Shown: positions 36,465 through 49,559, counted from the stretch's first letter. The stretch: DNA of 64,000 nt from Tubiluchus corallicola (GCA_030141605.1 JAQGDQ010000114.1:372001-436000); one strand, 5' to 3'. Program-made: numbers and translations. Notes: generated from the letters alone by a model not told the origin.

Positions 36465-37223
36465 TCACTTTGGTAATGGAGAGTGTTGAAATTTGGATAA
36501 GCATGTTGGATAAGGCACTGTACGTGTGCACTGAGTACAAGCACAGGGAAGTGGCCACCGACTGTACCCCTCAACACCCATGTGGAAATTGTGTGGAACT
36601 GTTGGTAATTTCGGTATCTCATCCTTCAAATGGCTGTGAGGGGATAGCGCCTCGGGAGAAGGATGTTGTCGCAAGGCTGGAAGACGAGGGGTAGATGAAG
36701 TAGGTAGACGCGGAAGTGGACTAGTAGTTGAGGGTGTCACAGTGCACAGAGATGTCCTCACTCTGTTAGTTATTGGGTGACTTTGATAAACATCACTAAC
36801 CAAACGTTTCATTTCCTCTAGCGAGCTGGACAACATCAGAATGTAGTTCCTTGCCAGCAACAACGTTGCGATTTTGGATAGTTTTCGAACAGAGGGACCA
36901 TTAGCGTAGGGCATCACCTCTCGAAGTCCATCCAGAGCGGAATTCAGGTCATGCATTCTCTTCCTTTCTCTACTGTTGATCTTTAGCCTCAGGTCTTGCT
37001 GTTCTTCTTCGCTCAGGTCCCTTGTGGACTTCAGTGAGTTCTTGCGCGCTGCAGCCGCCAGCTTAACGTACGGTTCAATGTCATGGTCCTTGAAGCCCAT
37101 CGATTTCAGATTCTGTCGAGAGAACTTGTCCCTGCTCATCTCACTGTCATCTGTTGAACAGCTATTGCAGTCGCCATCATCTGTAACGTTAATCAGTTGT
37201 TCTGGAGTTTGTTCTGATGCCAT
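36465..37223 (-). CDS. Olig: Olig-family bHLH transcription factor
   Basis: Intronless, 252 residues, start ATG at 37223 (MASEQTPEQ). A TTG 21 nt upstream keeps the frame open but is not a start. The bHLH spans about residues 79-140: [20 protein letters not shown], then [20 protein letters not shown], then [20 protein letters not shown], nearly identical to vertebrate Olig2 ([17 protein letters not shown]). NSRERxRMHDLN binds E-box DNA, and the Olig group usually represses transcription in neural/glial progenitors. A second Olig hallmark lies near the C-terminus, residues 223-232 ([10 protein letters not shown]), equivalent to Olig2 WGGMPCPCSMC. Between them is a Pro/Ser-rich linker. Vertebrate Olig genes are also intronless. 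A poly(A) hexamer lies at 36176-36171. Which Olig paralogue is closest cannot be told. Confidence 0.95.
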   Translation of the reverse strand: MASEQTPEQLINVTDDGDCNSCSTDDSEMSRDKFSRQNLKSMGFKDHDIEPYVKLAAAARKNSLKSTRDLSEEEQQDLRLKINSRERKRMHDLNSALDGLREVMPYANGPSVRKLSKIATLLLARNYILMLSSSLEEMKRLVSDVYQSHPITNRVRTSLCTVTPSTTSPLPRLPTSSTPRLPALRQHPSPEALSPHSHLKDEIPKLPTVPHNFHMGVEGYSRWPLPCACTQCTRTVPYPTCLSKFQHSPLPK

Positions 37224-40200
37224 AGCGTTACACAACCGCAACACAGTTTTAGTAAAATCTTATTGTTACAATAATTATTTTCTTAAATTTTTAGTCCTTT
37301 TGAATTTCTACTCCTTTGTCACTTAAACGAGTAATTCGCTTGCCAACAGAAAGGAGCGTTTCTTCGTAGACATTAGACCAGATGTATTCATTTCCACATT
37401 TAGAAGACCACGGTTAGCCCACCACACGACGAGTTCGTCAGACTGACTGAGTATGTCTTTTAGACTTTTACATTACTCGTTCATTACCTGTAAAGCCACT
37501 TCTGCGATGTTCACACCTTTGGTCAATAGCGCCGAGGGAATTCTAGTAGAATGCCAAAGATATTATGCCGAAGTCAAATAGCGCAAATTGCACAGTTCAC
37601 TGCTCTCAAATATGATGTTTAGAACACCTTCTGTTGCCTTGCGGTTGCAAGACGCATTGACTTTAATTAACAGTCTTCAACATGTATTGTTGTATTGCTT
37701 GGTACAGTTTGTTAAACACTTTGTACTAATTGGTAATTAAACAAAGTCTTGCTTGGAACTTCAATAACCGGTGGCAAGGAGTAAACTTGAAACTACCCTT
37801 CAAAAATAATTCAAATGTCAGTGCAAATTTAGAGGTGTCTTGCGTCGTCTAGCACGCACAGGTGAGTTGTGGGTGATTAACAGCAACTACATACTACATG
37901 GTCCCTGGACTGAAACATATGATTTTAACGCGTTTCCAGGTTTATATGTACGTCACTTATAGACTCCAATAATTACGCCAGCATTGAGACCTCCTGCAAT
38001 CAGGGACCAATCACGCAACAAAGTTCCATTATCGTTACCCAATCAGGTGACGGCATGTTGTAAGTGGAGGTTGGTGCATGCGGCGCGTGCCCCATGAATT
38101 TGATTGTGCAGCCGGTCGCTTATTGTGAATTCAAGTTAGGCAGCTAAATCATAAGCGGCAAACAGCTTTACTCGACTATTTTATTGATGAAGCAGCAGTA
38201 AGAGACCCACAATAAACAGAAAAGCTTTGTCAGGCAAAATCGCAGACAGATATACGACCATGGCGTTTCTGTAGGGCCAACAATTAACAATAAGTTACTA
38301 AACAGGGGCCTTTCAGTTATTTATAAAATTTGCTGAAAATTTTATGAGGAAGGTAACTCAAACCACAAGTATTAAAACTCCTGAAAACGCATTCTTTGCA
38401 TTTTTTTACTGTACTACAAGGTACTGTAACCTTTCCGTTCCTGTCATTATCCGCGTCTATATTTGCCGTTATTATATATTCACATTACCTGAAAATTAAA
38501 CTACTGGCCTGCCGAAATGTAAAAAAAACAGAAAAAACTTCACTCAAGCTGTGAAATTTACTCTATTACCTTACTTTTTAGCCCAAAACGAGAAAGAAAA
38601 TAACGCATAATGGTAATTTGATTCGTAAAACATTAATACCAAATAAAATTGATTTTTTTTGCAAATTTATGTGTTAAAATAATTCGTAATTATAACGCAG
38701 TAAAAAGAAAAATGTACCATTGATGGTAGTAAATTTATATTAAATTAGCCTAGCCGGAACCTTACCAAATATAACAAGATGGTTGATGATTTGATGTAAA
38801 GTTGCAGTACAGCTCATTCAGAAAGTGGAAATTGTGCATTAATAACTTATTTGCATTGGTAATTTATAATATGGGTTGTTAAAAAAGTACTTAAGATGTA
38901 TCTACGTTATAGTATCAAATAAACTAAAGGACAGAACATTTTCTGTTCAGAAAATAGGTAAATGACAATCAGACTGAATATAGCCTAATTATCAATTTAA
39001 TAATGCACATAGCTGCTTTTTCAACAAAGTCTTGTTTTATTAATTAAATTCTAATGCAAATTAAGTAAATTATTTATTGCATAATTGGTGACCTGCGTGC
39101 CGTTTTGAAATTTACAATTTTTGCTCGCTTACGTATTATAATATACACACATTATCACTTAATAACATAGCCAGAATAGCTGAAACTAGTATTAAAAACA
39201 AGTAGTTAAATGTTCGCTGACTTTGGTTAAATGTGTTTATTTACTGACTTCTCAAAAAACTGATTTCGCTAGTGCATAGAGCTCACCTACTTTAAAACGA
39301 TAGTTTAAGAGTAATAAAATTTACTTGTTGTAAAATGAAATTTTTGAGACACAATTTTGAAATATCAGAACAACACTATTAGCTTAGAAAATTGGTAACC
39401 GTTGCTAAAATTTACATGGATAGCCTGTATCTTTTACGAATTTGTTTCCGAATTAGAGGCAAATTTTTCAGAAAAATGTTTCTATAAGAAAAATGCGATA
39501 AACAACTAAGGAAGCAGATAGGTAAGAATTCAAAACTATTAGAAAGATTATCGACCATGCAATTCGCCAGATTGACAATGCGCTTCATTAAAAATGGTAA
39601 CGTTTCCTGTAAAAGCGTTTTTCCTGGCTGTGATGTTACAAAGCCGTTGTTGGGCCCACACCTACTTATGAGTCTTACTCGCTGCAAACCACGAGTGGCC
39701 AATTAATAGTACCAGAAGTGATGTCTCATTTTACTGCAACAATATAATTTCCGCGTTTTTATGAGTTATTTTGTGTTTAGTTTGAATGGGAGCATTGAGG
39801 AAAACCTTGTCGACGGGCTGTTACCACTTGGAACAAACTCTTTTATGTAACGCAGACGGGTCTAACACAAATCTGACAAGAATTTGACTGGATTAGAGGC
39901 TTTATGCTCTTTATGTGCGCCTGCTTATAGCACAAATAACCTCTCCAACTTGCCACCAGCCATGCTTGTAATCTCTTGTACCCCTTTAGTTTATTCTTTG
40001 TATACGAGGAAAGAGATATGGAACACAATCTGCCAAATCTAGATCCTGTTATGCAACTGGAGTTAGGGCATCGTGGATTACGGGTGGTTGCCAGGTATAT
40101 CTCAGCAATCTTGTGACTTATGTGTTCATAATGGTGGACGCACTAACAGGTGGACCAGGTAACTAAACAATAGGTAAATAATCTCTCCCTCAGTAAATTA

Positions 40201-42100
40201 CACAAATGTGCACGCAATACCACACTAAACTGCTCAGTGTTGGGTTTATATGCAAAATACGTTAAAATTCCGATCTTTATTGGTAATATTTTAACTTTAA
40301 ATGTCCAAATAAGCGTTCGGCGTATGAAATGCAAAAGAGAGTGTTGTTATATTAAAAGATTAGATTGTTGCAAACATGCAGGTTTTATTTATCTAACAAA
40401 TAACATAACACCACTATTTCCTATAACACGAAACTAATTCTTAACGACAAAAGTAGATACAATTTATGAAAATCCCAAAGCGAAGGAACAGAAAAAACAC
40501 GACATTTCAGTCCACCAGTGTGAATTAGCTTCAGGTGAAAAGAAAAAAGGAAAAGCCACAAAGAATTACTAGATACTGATTTTTTTTATCTTTTTACTAA
40601 CACATTCAGAAAATTACTATTTAGTAATTCTTCGTGTTTCTTTTTATTTTTCATAGTGATAGTTTGAAACGACGTCGCCATTTTTCTCATTCTTCATTGT
40701 GTGATTTTTAGAAATTGCTAATTCAATTTTCATTTTACTATTTTTATCTGTAAGCGAAAATCGTTGAAACAGCCATTTATGTTCAAATTAACACCCAGTA
40801 GAAATAAACAAATTATTATTCAAAGATAAGTTCGGTTTTAAGTGAATATTCAATTTTTAATATTGAAAATGAAGCTACAGAAACTGGCGCAACTCTTCTG
40901 ACTAAAAATGTAGACCGTTAGAGCTGCCCTTTTAGGCCCGAACAATGCCAATTAGTATACGTATATATTAGAGAGACAGAAAATGTAAATTAATAGGTTT
41001 GTATTATGTAATTGTTACTATATTTTATGGTGTTATTAAAATTATAAGAAATGTTTAAATAATGTAATAGCAATTGTTAAGGGAAAATTTTTACCATCTT
41101 TGAAATGTATTGTTGTTTCGCAATACGCACGGCGTGCTGTTTTGTAAAATTGTATCATTGTATCTCACTTGTCTCGCTCACTGCTATCTCGTTTATTTAC
41201 TGTCTTCTTGTTGAAATACCTTTTACTCTTTGAGAGTCATTGTACTTTCGTAATGTGATTGTATTATTCAGAGCCGAACGCAATTTTCTATAACAGTTTA
41301 TGCTAATTTAGACAGTCACTGAGGAAACGATTTACCGTTTTATTATAAATTCTATTTTAAGATTAAATAAAGATGTTTATTGTCGCTATCACAGCAGTAT
41401 CGCTATCGTAAACTAAAATTAGCGAACATTCGTAGTAATGTAAGGGTCACAATTTTGTCTAATTAGTACCATCTCCTTAAGTACACAATTCTCGAGCAAC
41501 ACGGATCTTCATGAGTGTGCAATATCCGTGCAACTACCATACATGCAAACCGATTCTAACCGACGAGGCGTTAGTAAATGTTTATGGTACTAAATGGCCT
41601 TATCCGAATTTTTAACTAGTTGAAATATGACCACTACAGTTTATCATAATTGATTTTCAAAGAGCTAAGCGCTGTTATTGCCTTTGGGGTTCTGGAATTC
41701 TGCATTTTAAAGCGTGTCGATGACAGATTGCTAAATTAAGGATGATAGAGCGATTTTTGCGATGATAAGAAATTCTAAACAGGTGTCGCCGTTATCACGA
41801 CAGTTCAACACAATTAAGACAAACAAAAACTGTGGTTATGTTCATTTTGCCTTTTTCAGCTATATCCTATTTTTCATTTAGAATTTCAGGCTTTATTATT
41901 GTTTAGAAGTAACATTTGTTTCATTATGATTAAACTAATTGCTGTTTTTCACTTGTACATTCTGAAACTTTGGGAAAGTAAGAGTTAATAAATGCGAAAT
42001 ATTTATTAAATGTATTTACAAAATAAAACCTTGTCACATAATTTACTCAAAGAGCAAGCAGCATAGCAAACAACAAATCTTGTTACTGGGTACAGCCTTA
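37224..42100. other. Upstream of Olig; no gene seen
   Basis: This is the 5' side of Olig. Two CCAAT-type boxes lie at 38010 and 38040. The rest is AT-rich without open frames over 100 codons or recognised repeats. Regulatory DNA for Olig may lie here but cannot be shown from one sequence. Confidence 0.4.
38005..38070. promoter_or_regulatory. CCAAT/E-box cluster, candidate Olig promoter element
   Basis: GGACCAATCACG at about 38008 and ACCCAATCAGGTGACG at about 38039 place two CCAAT boxes and a CAGGTG E-box within 50 bp, some 0.8 kb upstream of the Olig ATG. The nearby sequence is locally GC-richer (GCATGCGGCGCGTGCCCC). This is a motif-only call. Confidence 0.25.
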
Positions 42101-43950
42101 AAGCTAGGCTAATCGCCGAGTGCCGACGGTCCGATTTTTTCTCGCCGGTCTGTTTGTTGGTATGACAGCTTGACTCTCGCTTACCTGCCTGTCAGTTTAT
42201 TCCACTAGCCCATTCGTTTAAATGTTTGTATCTTGCTGCTTAGCTGACACTTCTTCTCTGCTTGCCTGTCTATGCAACTGCCCGTTTACCATCTTGCTTG
42301 CATGACCAGCAATTATTGTTGACTTGTCAAATTTTACCAAACTGTAACTGATAAAAGTTACAATTCATGCAGCCAGGTTACTAACTAATCTCTTAACACC
42401 GTAATACAAAAGCATGCGAATAGCGCCCAAACCTTGACCAAGGGGGTTGCCTTCATTTGTTCTTGAAGGTGTAGATCCAATTATGATCGTCAATTGTGCA
42501 GACGAAATGTTTGACCACTAGTCTACAATGCCACCAACCATGATTAGCCATTGTAGGAGGGTCGAAATATGAGCACTGAACGAATATTCTTTGTTTTTCT
42601 TGATTGTTATTGTTTGGTCAGCAAGTATTACCTCATTACTTGAAAATTCTTTAACAAGATCATTGGGAGTTGTTATGTAGGTTCACGCAGAGAGCCAGAG
42701 GTTCGCAAAGGTCAGTGCTTGATGCAGGCCAATTAAGAAGTCGGGTGGTCGTTTCTTTGCATTGTTGGGACAGCCTAAACTCAGCTGGAAAACTGCAATA
42801 AATATAATAGTGCACGATATAGCCAATTACTAATCTCACTGTGAGACTTGGAAGTGATTTAACGTTTCGACGAAGATTTCAAAACTAATTTTGCCTTCCA
42901 GTTAGCTAATATACATTTTCCTCTTTTGGGAGTATAATATATTATTAAGCATGATCATTTTTAGAACTTTTTATAGCCTCATTTAATAGGCTATAAGCCT
43001 ATAATGATCAAGTAACCCTTTGAACAATGATCATTAATGAGCTTACAGGCATTCATCGTTTCAATGCCAGCGTGTTATAGATTGGATATATTTTTAATGC
43101 AACTAACGTAACTAATTGTGAAAAGCCACGACTTTCGTTCAACCATTAGCGTGAAAACTTGCCTTTTCACTTTGTTTGTCGTTTTGCAGAAACAACAATA
43201 TTGGGATGTCAGGTTTAATTATTCAACCAGTGCTGTTTCTATGGTTTCCGAATGTCCCAATATGGGCAACAAAACAGTTTCTACTCGTTACTACATTAGT
43301 GAGTGTCGAACTAAAATGTCCATCGCCACAGGGTTAAGCGGCTGTTAGTGTTATATATTGCATTCTTTTGGGGCTAACTCTGGTCGCCTAGGAAAATTTG
43401 TTCGCTAAATCTAATATGACAAGCACAATTGTAAATTGTCAAAATAGTTTTAATATCCTCACTAATTTGGCTGCAGGCAATGCTAAACGATGTTAAAAAG
43501 AGTTAAAAGGTGTTTGCAACAGCAATGAAGTACGTTTAGCAACAGCTGTGACTCACACGTTAAGCCATACTGAATTCTTTTATGACGAAACTGTGAGATG
43601 GCTTTTGGGTATCCCATCTGTCAGAGACCTGCCCCCATTAGACTGAGTTAATATCTTCCTCTGAGCTATAAAGCGTAAAGAATTTTTATTGGACTACTAC
43701 TAAAAGAGCTAATTACGAATCCATTACACCTGAAAATTTTACCATTGTGCTCTGTTGATCACCACACAAAATGTGATATTTGATATTTATAATACAAAAT
43801 ATGTGATATTCATACTGTAGATCGCAGGTTGCTTTGTTTTTATGCGTTTCTAATTCAAATACATGACATAGAAGCTGATAAATTATATAGATTTTTGCGT
43901 CTTAACCAGACAAAACCAATATTCTGGCGTTCTGAAATTTAACGTTACTG
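42101..43950. other. Intergenic, low-complexity patches
   Basis: 42160-42310 is a decayed pyrimidine-rich simple repeat (TGCCTGTC-like words). 42960-43040 repeats ATGATCA words and the palindrome GGCTATAAGCC. An open frame at 43118-43348 has no recognised motif. Confidence 0.4.
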
Positions 43951-44114
43951 GTACGCGTAATGGATAAGTTGTTTAGTTGCAAATTGGTGAACGTCAACCT
44001 AAAGTTGCCAAACAAAGCAAACACAGTACCGCAGCTGCTGCAACAATTGTTGATAACTACAGCATTGCGCTACGCCACCATCACCACTACCAGTTGTAGC
44101 CACCAAAATGCAAT

Positions 44115-44185
44115 CGTCGTTGTCGTGGTGGTAGTAGTAGTCGTCGTCGTCGTCATTGTCATCGTAATTATCATCATGATTACCA
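44115..44185. repeat. Degenerate (GTC/GTA/ATC)n trinucleotide tract
   Basis: A run of GTCGTTGTCGTGGTGGTAGT followed by pure GTC units and then ATCATC-type units. It makes poly-Val/Ile on + and poly-Asp/Tyr on -, which explains both open frames here (43960-44265). Confidence 0.9.
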
Positions 44186-44884
44186 TCATCGCCTAAGCCT
44201 AAAATAGCACTGACAGCAGCCAAAAAGCAACAAAATAGCAGTTGACACACTACGAATTTCAGCATCGTCCAGACTTACTCACTCATCTCCATTTGGTCAT
44301 ACAACGTTTAAAAATGTTAGGAATTTGATGTTCGGTTAAATTGTGCACAGAATTCCTAGGATTTCATTGTCTAATCATTGTCTACATTTATTAAGTTGCT
44401 GAGAACACTTCGTCTTCATCCCTTTCGCAACTTTTCGTCCTATTTCTATGAAAGTAACACTACACATTATAATTATTTATGAATACAATGAAACAATATC
44501 TTTGCTGTCTTGGTAAGCTGGCAAGAACTTATCCATCTGGCTAGTACGAGCTATGTAATTATACTATTATAGTACAACAGAAAAATTTATTCAGAATCCA
44601 CGGGTGTGCCAACCACTATGCTCCCCATATGTCTGGCTATTTTATATTACAGTAGCGACGCATGCACTAATGAAGGATTGATCTTAACAACACAATTATT
44701 ATGATTTCCTGCATTATTCATCAAAAGTGTTAAGTTTACGTGAGTGCCTGTTCTGTAAGTTTACCTCGCGTACACTTAAGAATTCATATAAACAAACATT
44801 GTAGGTAAAAGAATGAGAAACTGCTCAACGTGTAATTCAGTACATTATAGTTTGCAGAGTTACTGCTACTTATTTATTTGCTAC

Positions 44885-45070
44885 TCATTCATTCATTCAT
44901 TCATTCATTCATTCATTCATTCATTCATTCATTCATTCATTCATGTTCCTTCGTTTTGTCATTTATTACCCGGTTGCCCATTCATTTCTTCATTTTCCCA
45001 TTCATTCGTTCATTCGCTCGTTCACTCATTTGCTGGATTATTTGTTCGTTTACTCGTCCGTCCTTTTCTT
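44885..45070. repeat. (ATTC)n tetranucleotide array with decayed flank
   Basis: About fifteen perfect ATTC units from 44885 to 44944, followed to about 45060 by degenerate units (ATTCGTTC, GTTCACTC). The His/Ser/Phe-Ile open frames here are artefacts. Confidence 0.95.
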
Positions 45071-48000
45071 ATTTCATTGCCTTATTAACCGTGAAAAATA
45101 GTTTTCTTTCAGTTAGGACAAACAGTAATATTTTAGAACGTATGGTGGTTAATAAAATCACTGTTGTATTTAAAAAACTTGAAATTTTTGGGAGTAAGTT
45201 ATGATGCGTCTTCGTATAAAAAACCGGCAAGATCCTAAAAATACGAATTTTTGCAGGGAAAAATATATATTATGCTTCAGCTTTTGAACCCACTGTTCAA
45301 CCATTTGAAGCTTACAAAGACAATATCGATAAATTACTAAAAATGGGGAAGAGATTTATATGAGTTAATAAACCGTACGGCTCATACTAAACACTTATTC
45401 AAAGATTTGATCATTCCAACCGCTGCAACAATTGGCTAAATCAAAAATCGCGCAGACTTAATGTTTTGTTGCGCTAATAATTCATTATCAAATGTTTTCT
45501 ACTCATTTTTCATTTCAAACAGAGATCGACATACCTTTGAAGCAATGTAGTGAAATATTTATCAAACTCCAATATGTAATAGGACTAATGTAAATTTTCA
45601 GTTTATTTCATGTCAAGTTGATGTCCGCATGCAATAGGCCCAATTTATTCATTTCTGCTAAAGACTCTCCATTACTTTGTGTTTGAAGCGAAGCTAAAGA
45701 TCCCGTTACATTCTTTCAGTGTATTTTACCTGCTACGTATATTAATTACGTTATTGCAAATCACTACAAATATTTAAATCTGCGACATGCTAAAAACCTG
45801 TATTTTAGTTGAAAAATAATCTTGGGCTTCAAAATGTCGTTAATTTATAGTGTTTTAGTTTTATTTTATAGTAACTGTGAACTATGTTTTAACTGTCTGC
45901 ATTTAGTTGTAACATTTTTTAATGTTAAGGCTATATAATTAGTTAATTAATTTAGTTCTTTTATGTTATTAAATCTTTTTATTGACTTACTTAGGTGTTC
46001 ATTCAATATTTTCTCACAGATTTGCTGGTGTGAGTCCAACCATCCAATCATTAATATTGTTATTAACCATTTATGAATTTATGAATTCATAATTGTTATT
46101 CATTTATTTATTATTTCTTTGTTTACTTAGTCATTTTACGTACCATCGGTTTATTTATTTGTACACTCATTTATACAAGACCGTTCTGAGACAATATTGA
46201 AATTTATTTCGACTCAGTTTAGTTCAATTCAATTTACTTATTTCACTATTTGTGTATACCCGCGTAATAAAGATTGATGGAGTGATAATGTAAATCTATT
46301 AGCATGACTTTGCAATTTCCACGCACAGTAATACGAAAATGGTACATATATTTTATGCTTGCTTTAAGAGCATATATGGGCTTTTCATTAGCGCCTGCTC
46401 ATTAGCAGGCGTTTTCCATTTACCATTGTTTTTATACGAATAATGCAAAAACTTTCAATAATTTGTAATAACATGTACTATTCAGAATGGATTAATTTGC
46501 ACATGCTTAGGAGACACATGGCATGTTCAATATGGTGAAGAAATCGGCTTCACTCTATCTGTTTCAAGGCACTTAATCTGTGAATGTTAAACATAAAAAG
46601 AGCCTTTCGTCGATATTTTTTTCCTTTTGACGTAGAAAGTGTTGTTGAGTAATGGGACCTAATACTACGTGTATATAATGTATCATCCGTAACTATTGTT
46701 TAGCGCTTAGTATTTGCTCAAAATTCGATCTGGCAGCTAAACACATTGAAGTTGAAGGTTAAATAGATAAATTATGTGGAAGACAAAGACAAAAACAACA
46801 TTTATTTACCGTCGTTTATTTAACAGGCAATATTAGCATTAACAGCTATAGTTATTTAGCTACTTACACTACAGATAAGGTCAACAGACAACACAGGTAA
46901 GGATGCAACTCACGTAAAAACGAATAACATGTAAGGTATATGCTCTGGTATTTAGCAGCACCGATGTAGTCTCAAGGCTGGGTGGGTTACAGTCTGAAAT
47001 CTAGAACCCCAACCCAAGATGATCCAATACGTGCGGTGTTTAAGCAACTTCAACAAATTAAGACTAAAAAAGCTACTTCTTTATAAGAATAAAGTTTGTT
47101 AAGCTTTATTGTATTTTTGCGTTCTTTCAGAACCTTTGTTGATTGATTTTTTTTTCTTACTCTTGCGTCTAGAGCTCAGCCGGGATGTTTTCACGCTGAA
47201 CGAGCAAACCAATTGCAATTGACGAAGTGTTTATAATAGTTTAGCGATTTCAATCAAGTTTTCACCATATGCAACATCATAATTATCATATTATACGGTG
47301 CAAAGCCTGCAGTGCAAAACCATAAGAACACCGTGTGATGCGTATGTAGACTGTAAGGAATTATAGCAATTTGTTGAGGTTTAGTTGTGATTGCCCGCTC
47401 TGCGGCATTAATTACCTCCTTGCCTCCTTACATTACATACACCCTGATTGTGCCCGTCTGACTTTCAGTTGGTAATAAAGCCAAGGACCAACTGCTGCTA
47501 GAGTCGGATTCCATTGTTAGGCTTTAACTAAATAACCTCCCTGTTCTGGTCTCTCTCTGGGTCCCATTTTTCCCGTACTCCTGGGAGCAGCCAGTAAACA
47601 ACAGCCTCGCTCAAGTGTGATAATTTAATAGGAGGGTGATGTGCGTGGAGGTTCATGTTTCGTGCCAGCACCCGGCTCCCCATATTGAAGTGGCATGCGG
47701 TTATGAATGCGAACGGTTATGTATGCGGACGCAGTTGCGCTTGTAAGTCGACTATACTTCTTTTCCGTGTTAAAATTAATCTCTAAATTTTCGGTTATAC
47801 GGCTACCGTTCATAAAGTTAATTTTAATAACGACGGAAATGAGCGAAAAGTTTATGAAAACAGAGCCTATGGGCACCATGACCGGCCCTACCATAATTAC
47901 CTAGGACGCCAAATTTTGGGGGGCCCCATATATTATAATAAGTTTATATATCATCATTATAACCAAGCGGTTAATTACAGTACAACACAAGATTACAAAA

Positions 48001-48140
48001 TATATTTTTTAAAAAGAATAAGCAAGGTAGAACATACAGCGACAAGCACTGTCACACTATTACAAGATACATGAACGAAACAAACTAAAATTTGGAAATT
48101 AAGTAAGCCATATGAGATAAAACTTTTATTGAATCTCTCT
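45071..48140. other. Intergenic; no gene seen
   Basis: 45935-46260 is a decayed TTTA/ATTA simple-sequence stretch. A perfect 8-bp hairpin sits at 46392-46411. 47500-47920 is locally GC-richer with overlapping open frames on both strands (47625-47904) that match nothing I know. Confidence 0.4.
46392..46411. other. Perfect short hairpin
   Basis: CGCCTGCT-CATT-AGCAGGCG gives an 8-bp GC-rich stem with a 4-nt loop, followed by TTTT. It is not the histone stem-loop. Confidence 0.5.
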
Positions 48141-48149
48141 GTACTGTAA

Positions 48150-48910
48150 ATAGGTAAGGGGTTTTTGAGATGATTCGAATGTTATATCAATGAGTATGGG
48201 CATCTGCCATTAGAGTGTGGGTTTTATTATTAGAATTTTGAATTGATAAGAACAACTTTTTGTTATAATTCTCGCGACGGTAAAATAAAAGTTAAGGATT
48301 AGCCAAAATAAGAGCATTCGCATAGTTTTCATTTGGGAAAAGTATTTTCAATGAGCCTTTTTGAACAGTTTCTAGCAAATCAGGGAGATTTTGGGAGAGG
48401 GATGACAAGCGTATTCAACAACTGGCTTTATCACGATGCAGTACATTTTTATCATATCATTAAGAGATGTCCCAGCTCTTTTCATTAGTAGCAAAAAAAT
48501 TCTTTTACTGGCTTTAGCGTAAAGTGAACAGACATGGGTGTTCCGTGTTAAAGCTTTAACTGTTTATACATCTAAAAGCTCAACTCTTTTTACCAGCAAA
48601 TTAGAGACGATAATAGGAGAAATATAAGAAGGCTTCATATATAAAATAAAATGTCTATGTCTATGTATGTCTATGCTTAGCCATGAAAGTCATAATCATT
48701 TCATTGAATCTAGACATATTGAAATTTAGATTATTGGCGTTTGCCCATTATACGGCCTGATTAGCTAATGCCTGATTAGCCAGTAGAGGTGCCAATGCCA
48801 AATATATTTGTGTCGTCAGTATACTTGACATCATCACATAGTGTGTGTAAATCATTGATTATTGTAACGAACAGATCCGATCAAGTTTTAGTACCTTGTC
48901 TGTACTATTG
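48150..48910 (-). mobile_element. Decayed LINE reverse-transcriptase fragment
   Basis: On the - strand 48860-48770 reads INDLHTL, then CDDVKYTDDTNIFGIGTSTG, then a stop. This is the RT palm motif ([F/Y]ADD form, here YTDD) with its INDL lead-in, as in Jockey/CR1-type elements. Downstream sequence to about 48150 has only stop-ridden traces. Borders are approximate. Confidence 0.6.
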
Positions 48911-49094
48911 AAAGATAAACTTTAAGTTTTGACTTTAGCATAAGTAATAACATATGCGTGTAATTGTTCAAGCGAACAAACCCTTTAATGAGAAAAGAAC
49001 TACTTATGTCACAATGTATGATTTGTCCACGCTAACACCAACCTCTCTTCCCTCAGCAAAAGACTTTCTACTTCTGCTTTACCTGGCAGATTAG

Positions 49095-49391
49095 CCATTT
49101 CATGCAGACATTACTGAAGCGTTTCCCTGCGTTTGCCCATATGGAGCTTATATTGTATACAGCAGCAGACTTTTTCAAGAAAATTCTTGCAATAGCAGTT
49201 ATCTAATTTCGCCAGATAAACACGAAAGAATCGAAGCCTTCGGGAGGGCATCACATGAAACAAACGGTAAAAAGCTGGCAGACATTGAACGGCAAGAAAA
49301 CTTGCTCACGAAGTATTTGCAACCAGACTATGGTTCCCAAGACGATAAAATGTACAAGGAGTATGTACAAGGAGAGTATGCAAAAATGTAG
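49095..49391 (+). other. Open stretch of 98 codons without Met start (unresolved)
   Basis: Follows a possible acceptor (TTAG at 49091-49094). It is open to TAG 49389-49391 and reads PFHADITEAFPCVCPYGAY, later LISPDKHERIEAFGRASHE and LLTKYLQPDYGSQDDKM. An AATAAA lies about 160 bp downstream at 49553. The composition looks protein-like, but an open stretch of this length is expected by chance several times in 64 kb of AT-rich DNA. It could be a last exon, a transposon scrap or chance. Confidence 0.25.
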
Positions 49392-49559
49392 AAATTTTGA
49401 TTGCTTCCAAAGACCAGATCCATATGTTCATAAGTTCAATTTCACATGAAATAACTCTAGGTGAAAATACTATTATTAATTACAGTGAATAAGTACACTT
49501 CAATGCATGTATAAGCCTAATACACAGGTGCCATTATACTTTATTTGATACAAATAAAA

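Noticed and set aside
36470-37326. Open frames on the + strand across the Olig gene
   Set aside because: Shadows of the well-conserved Olig coding sequence on the - strand.
43960-44265. Poly-Val/Ile (+) and poly-Asp/Tyr (-) open frames
   Set aside because: Trinucleotide repeat read in two directions.
44885-44944. CRISPR-like array
   Set aside because: It is a pure 4-bp simple repeat in a eukaryotic genome; there are no spacers.
44813-45204. IHSF-repeat proteins
   Set aside because: An (ATTC)n tetranucleotide array read in several frames.
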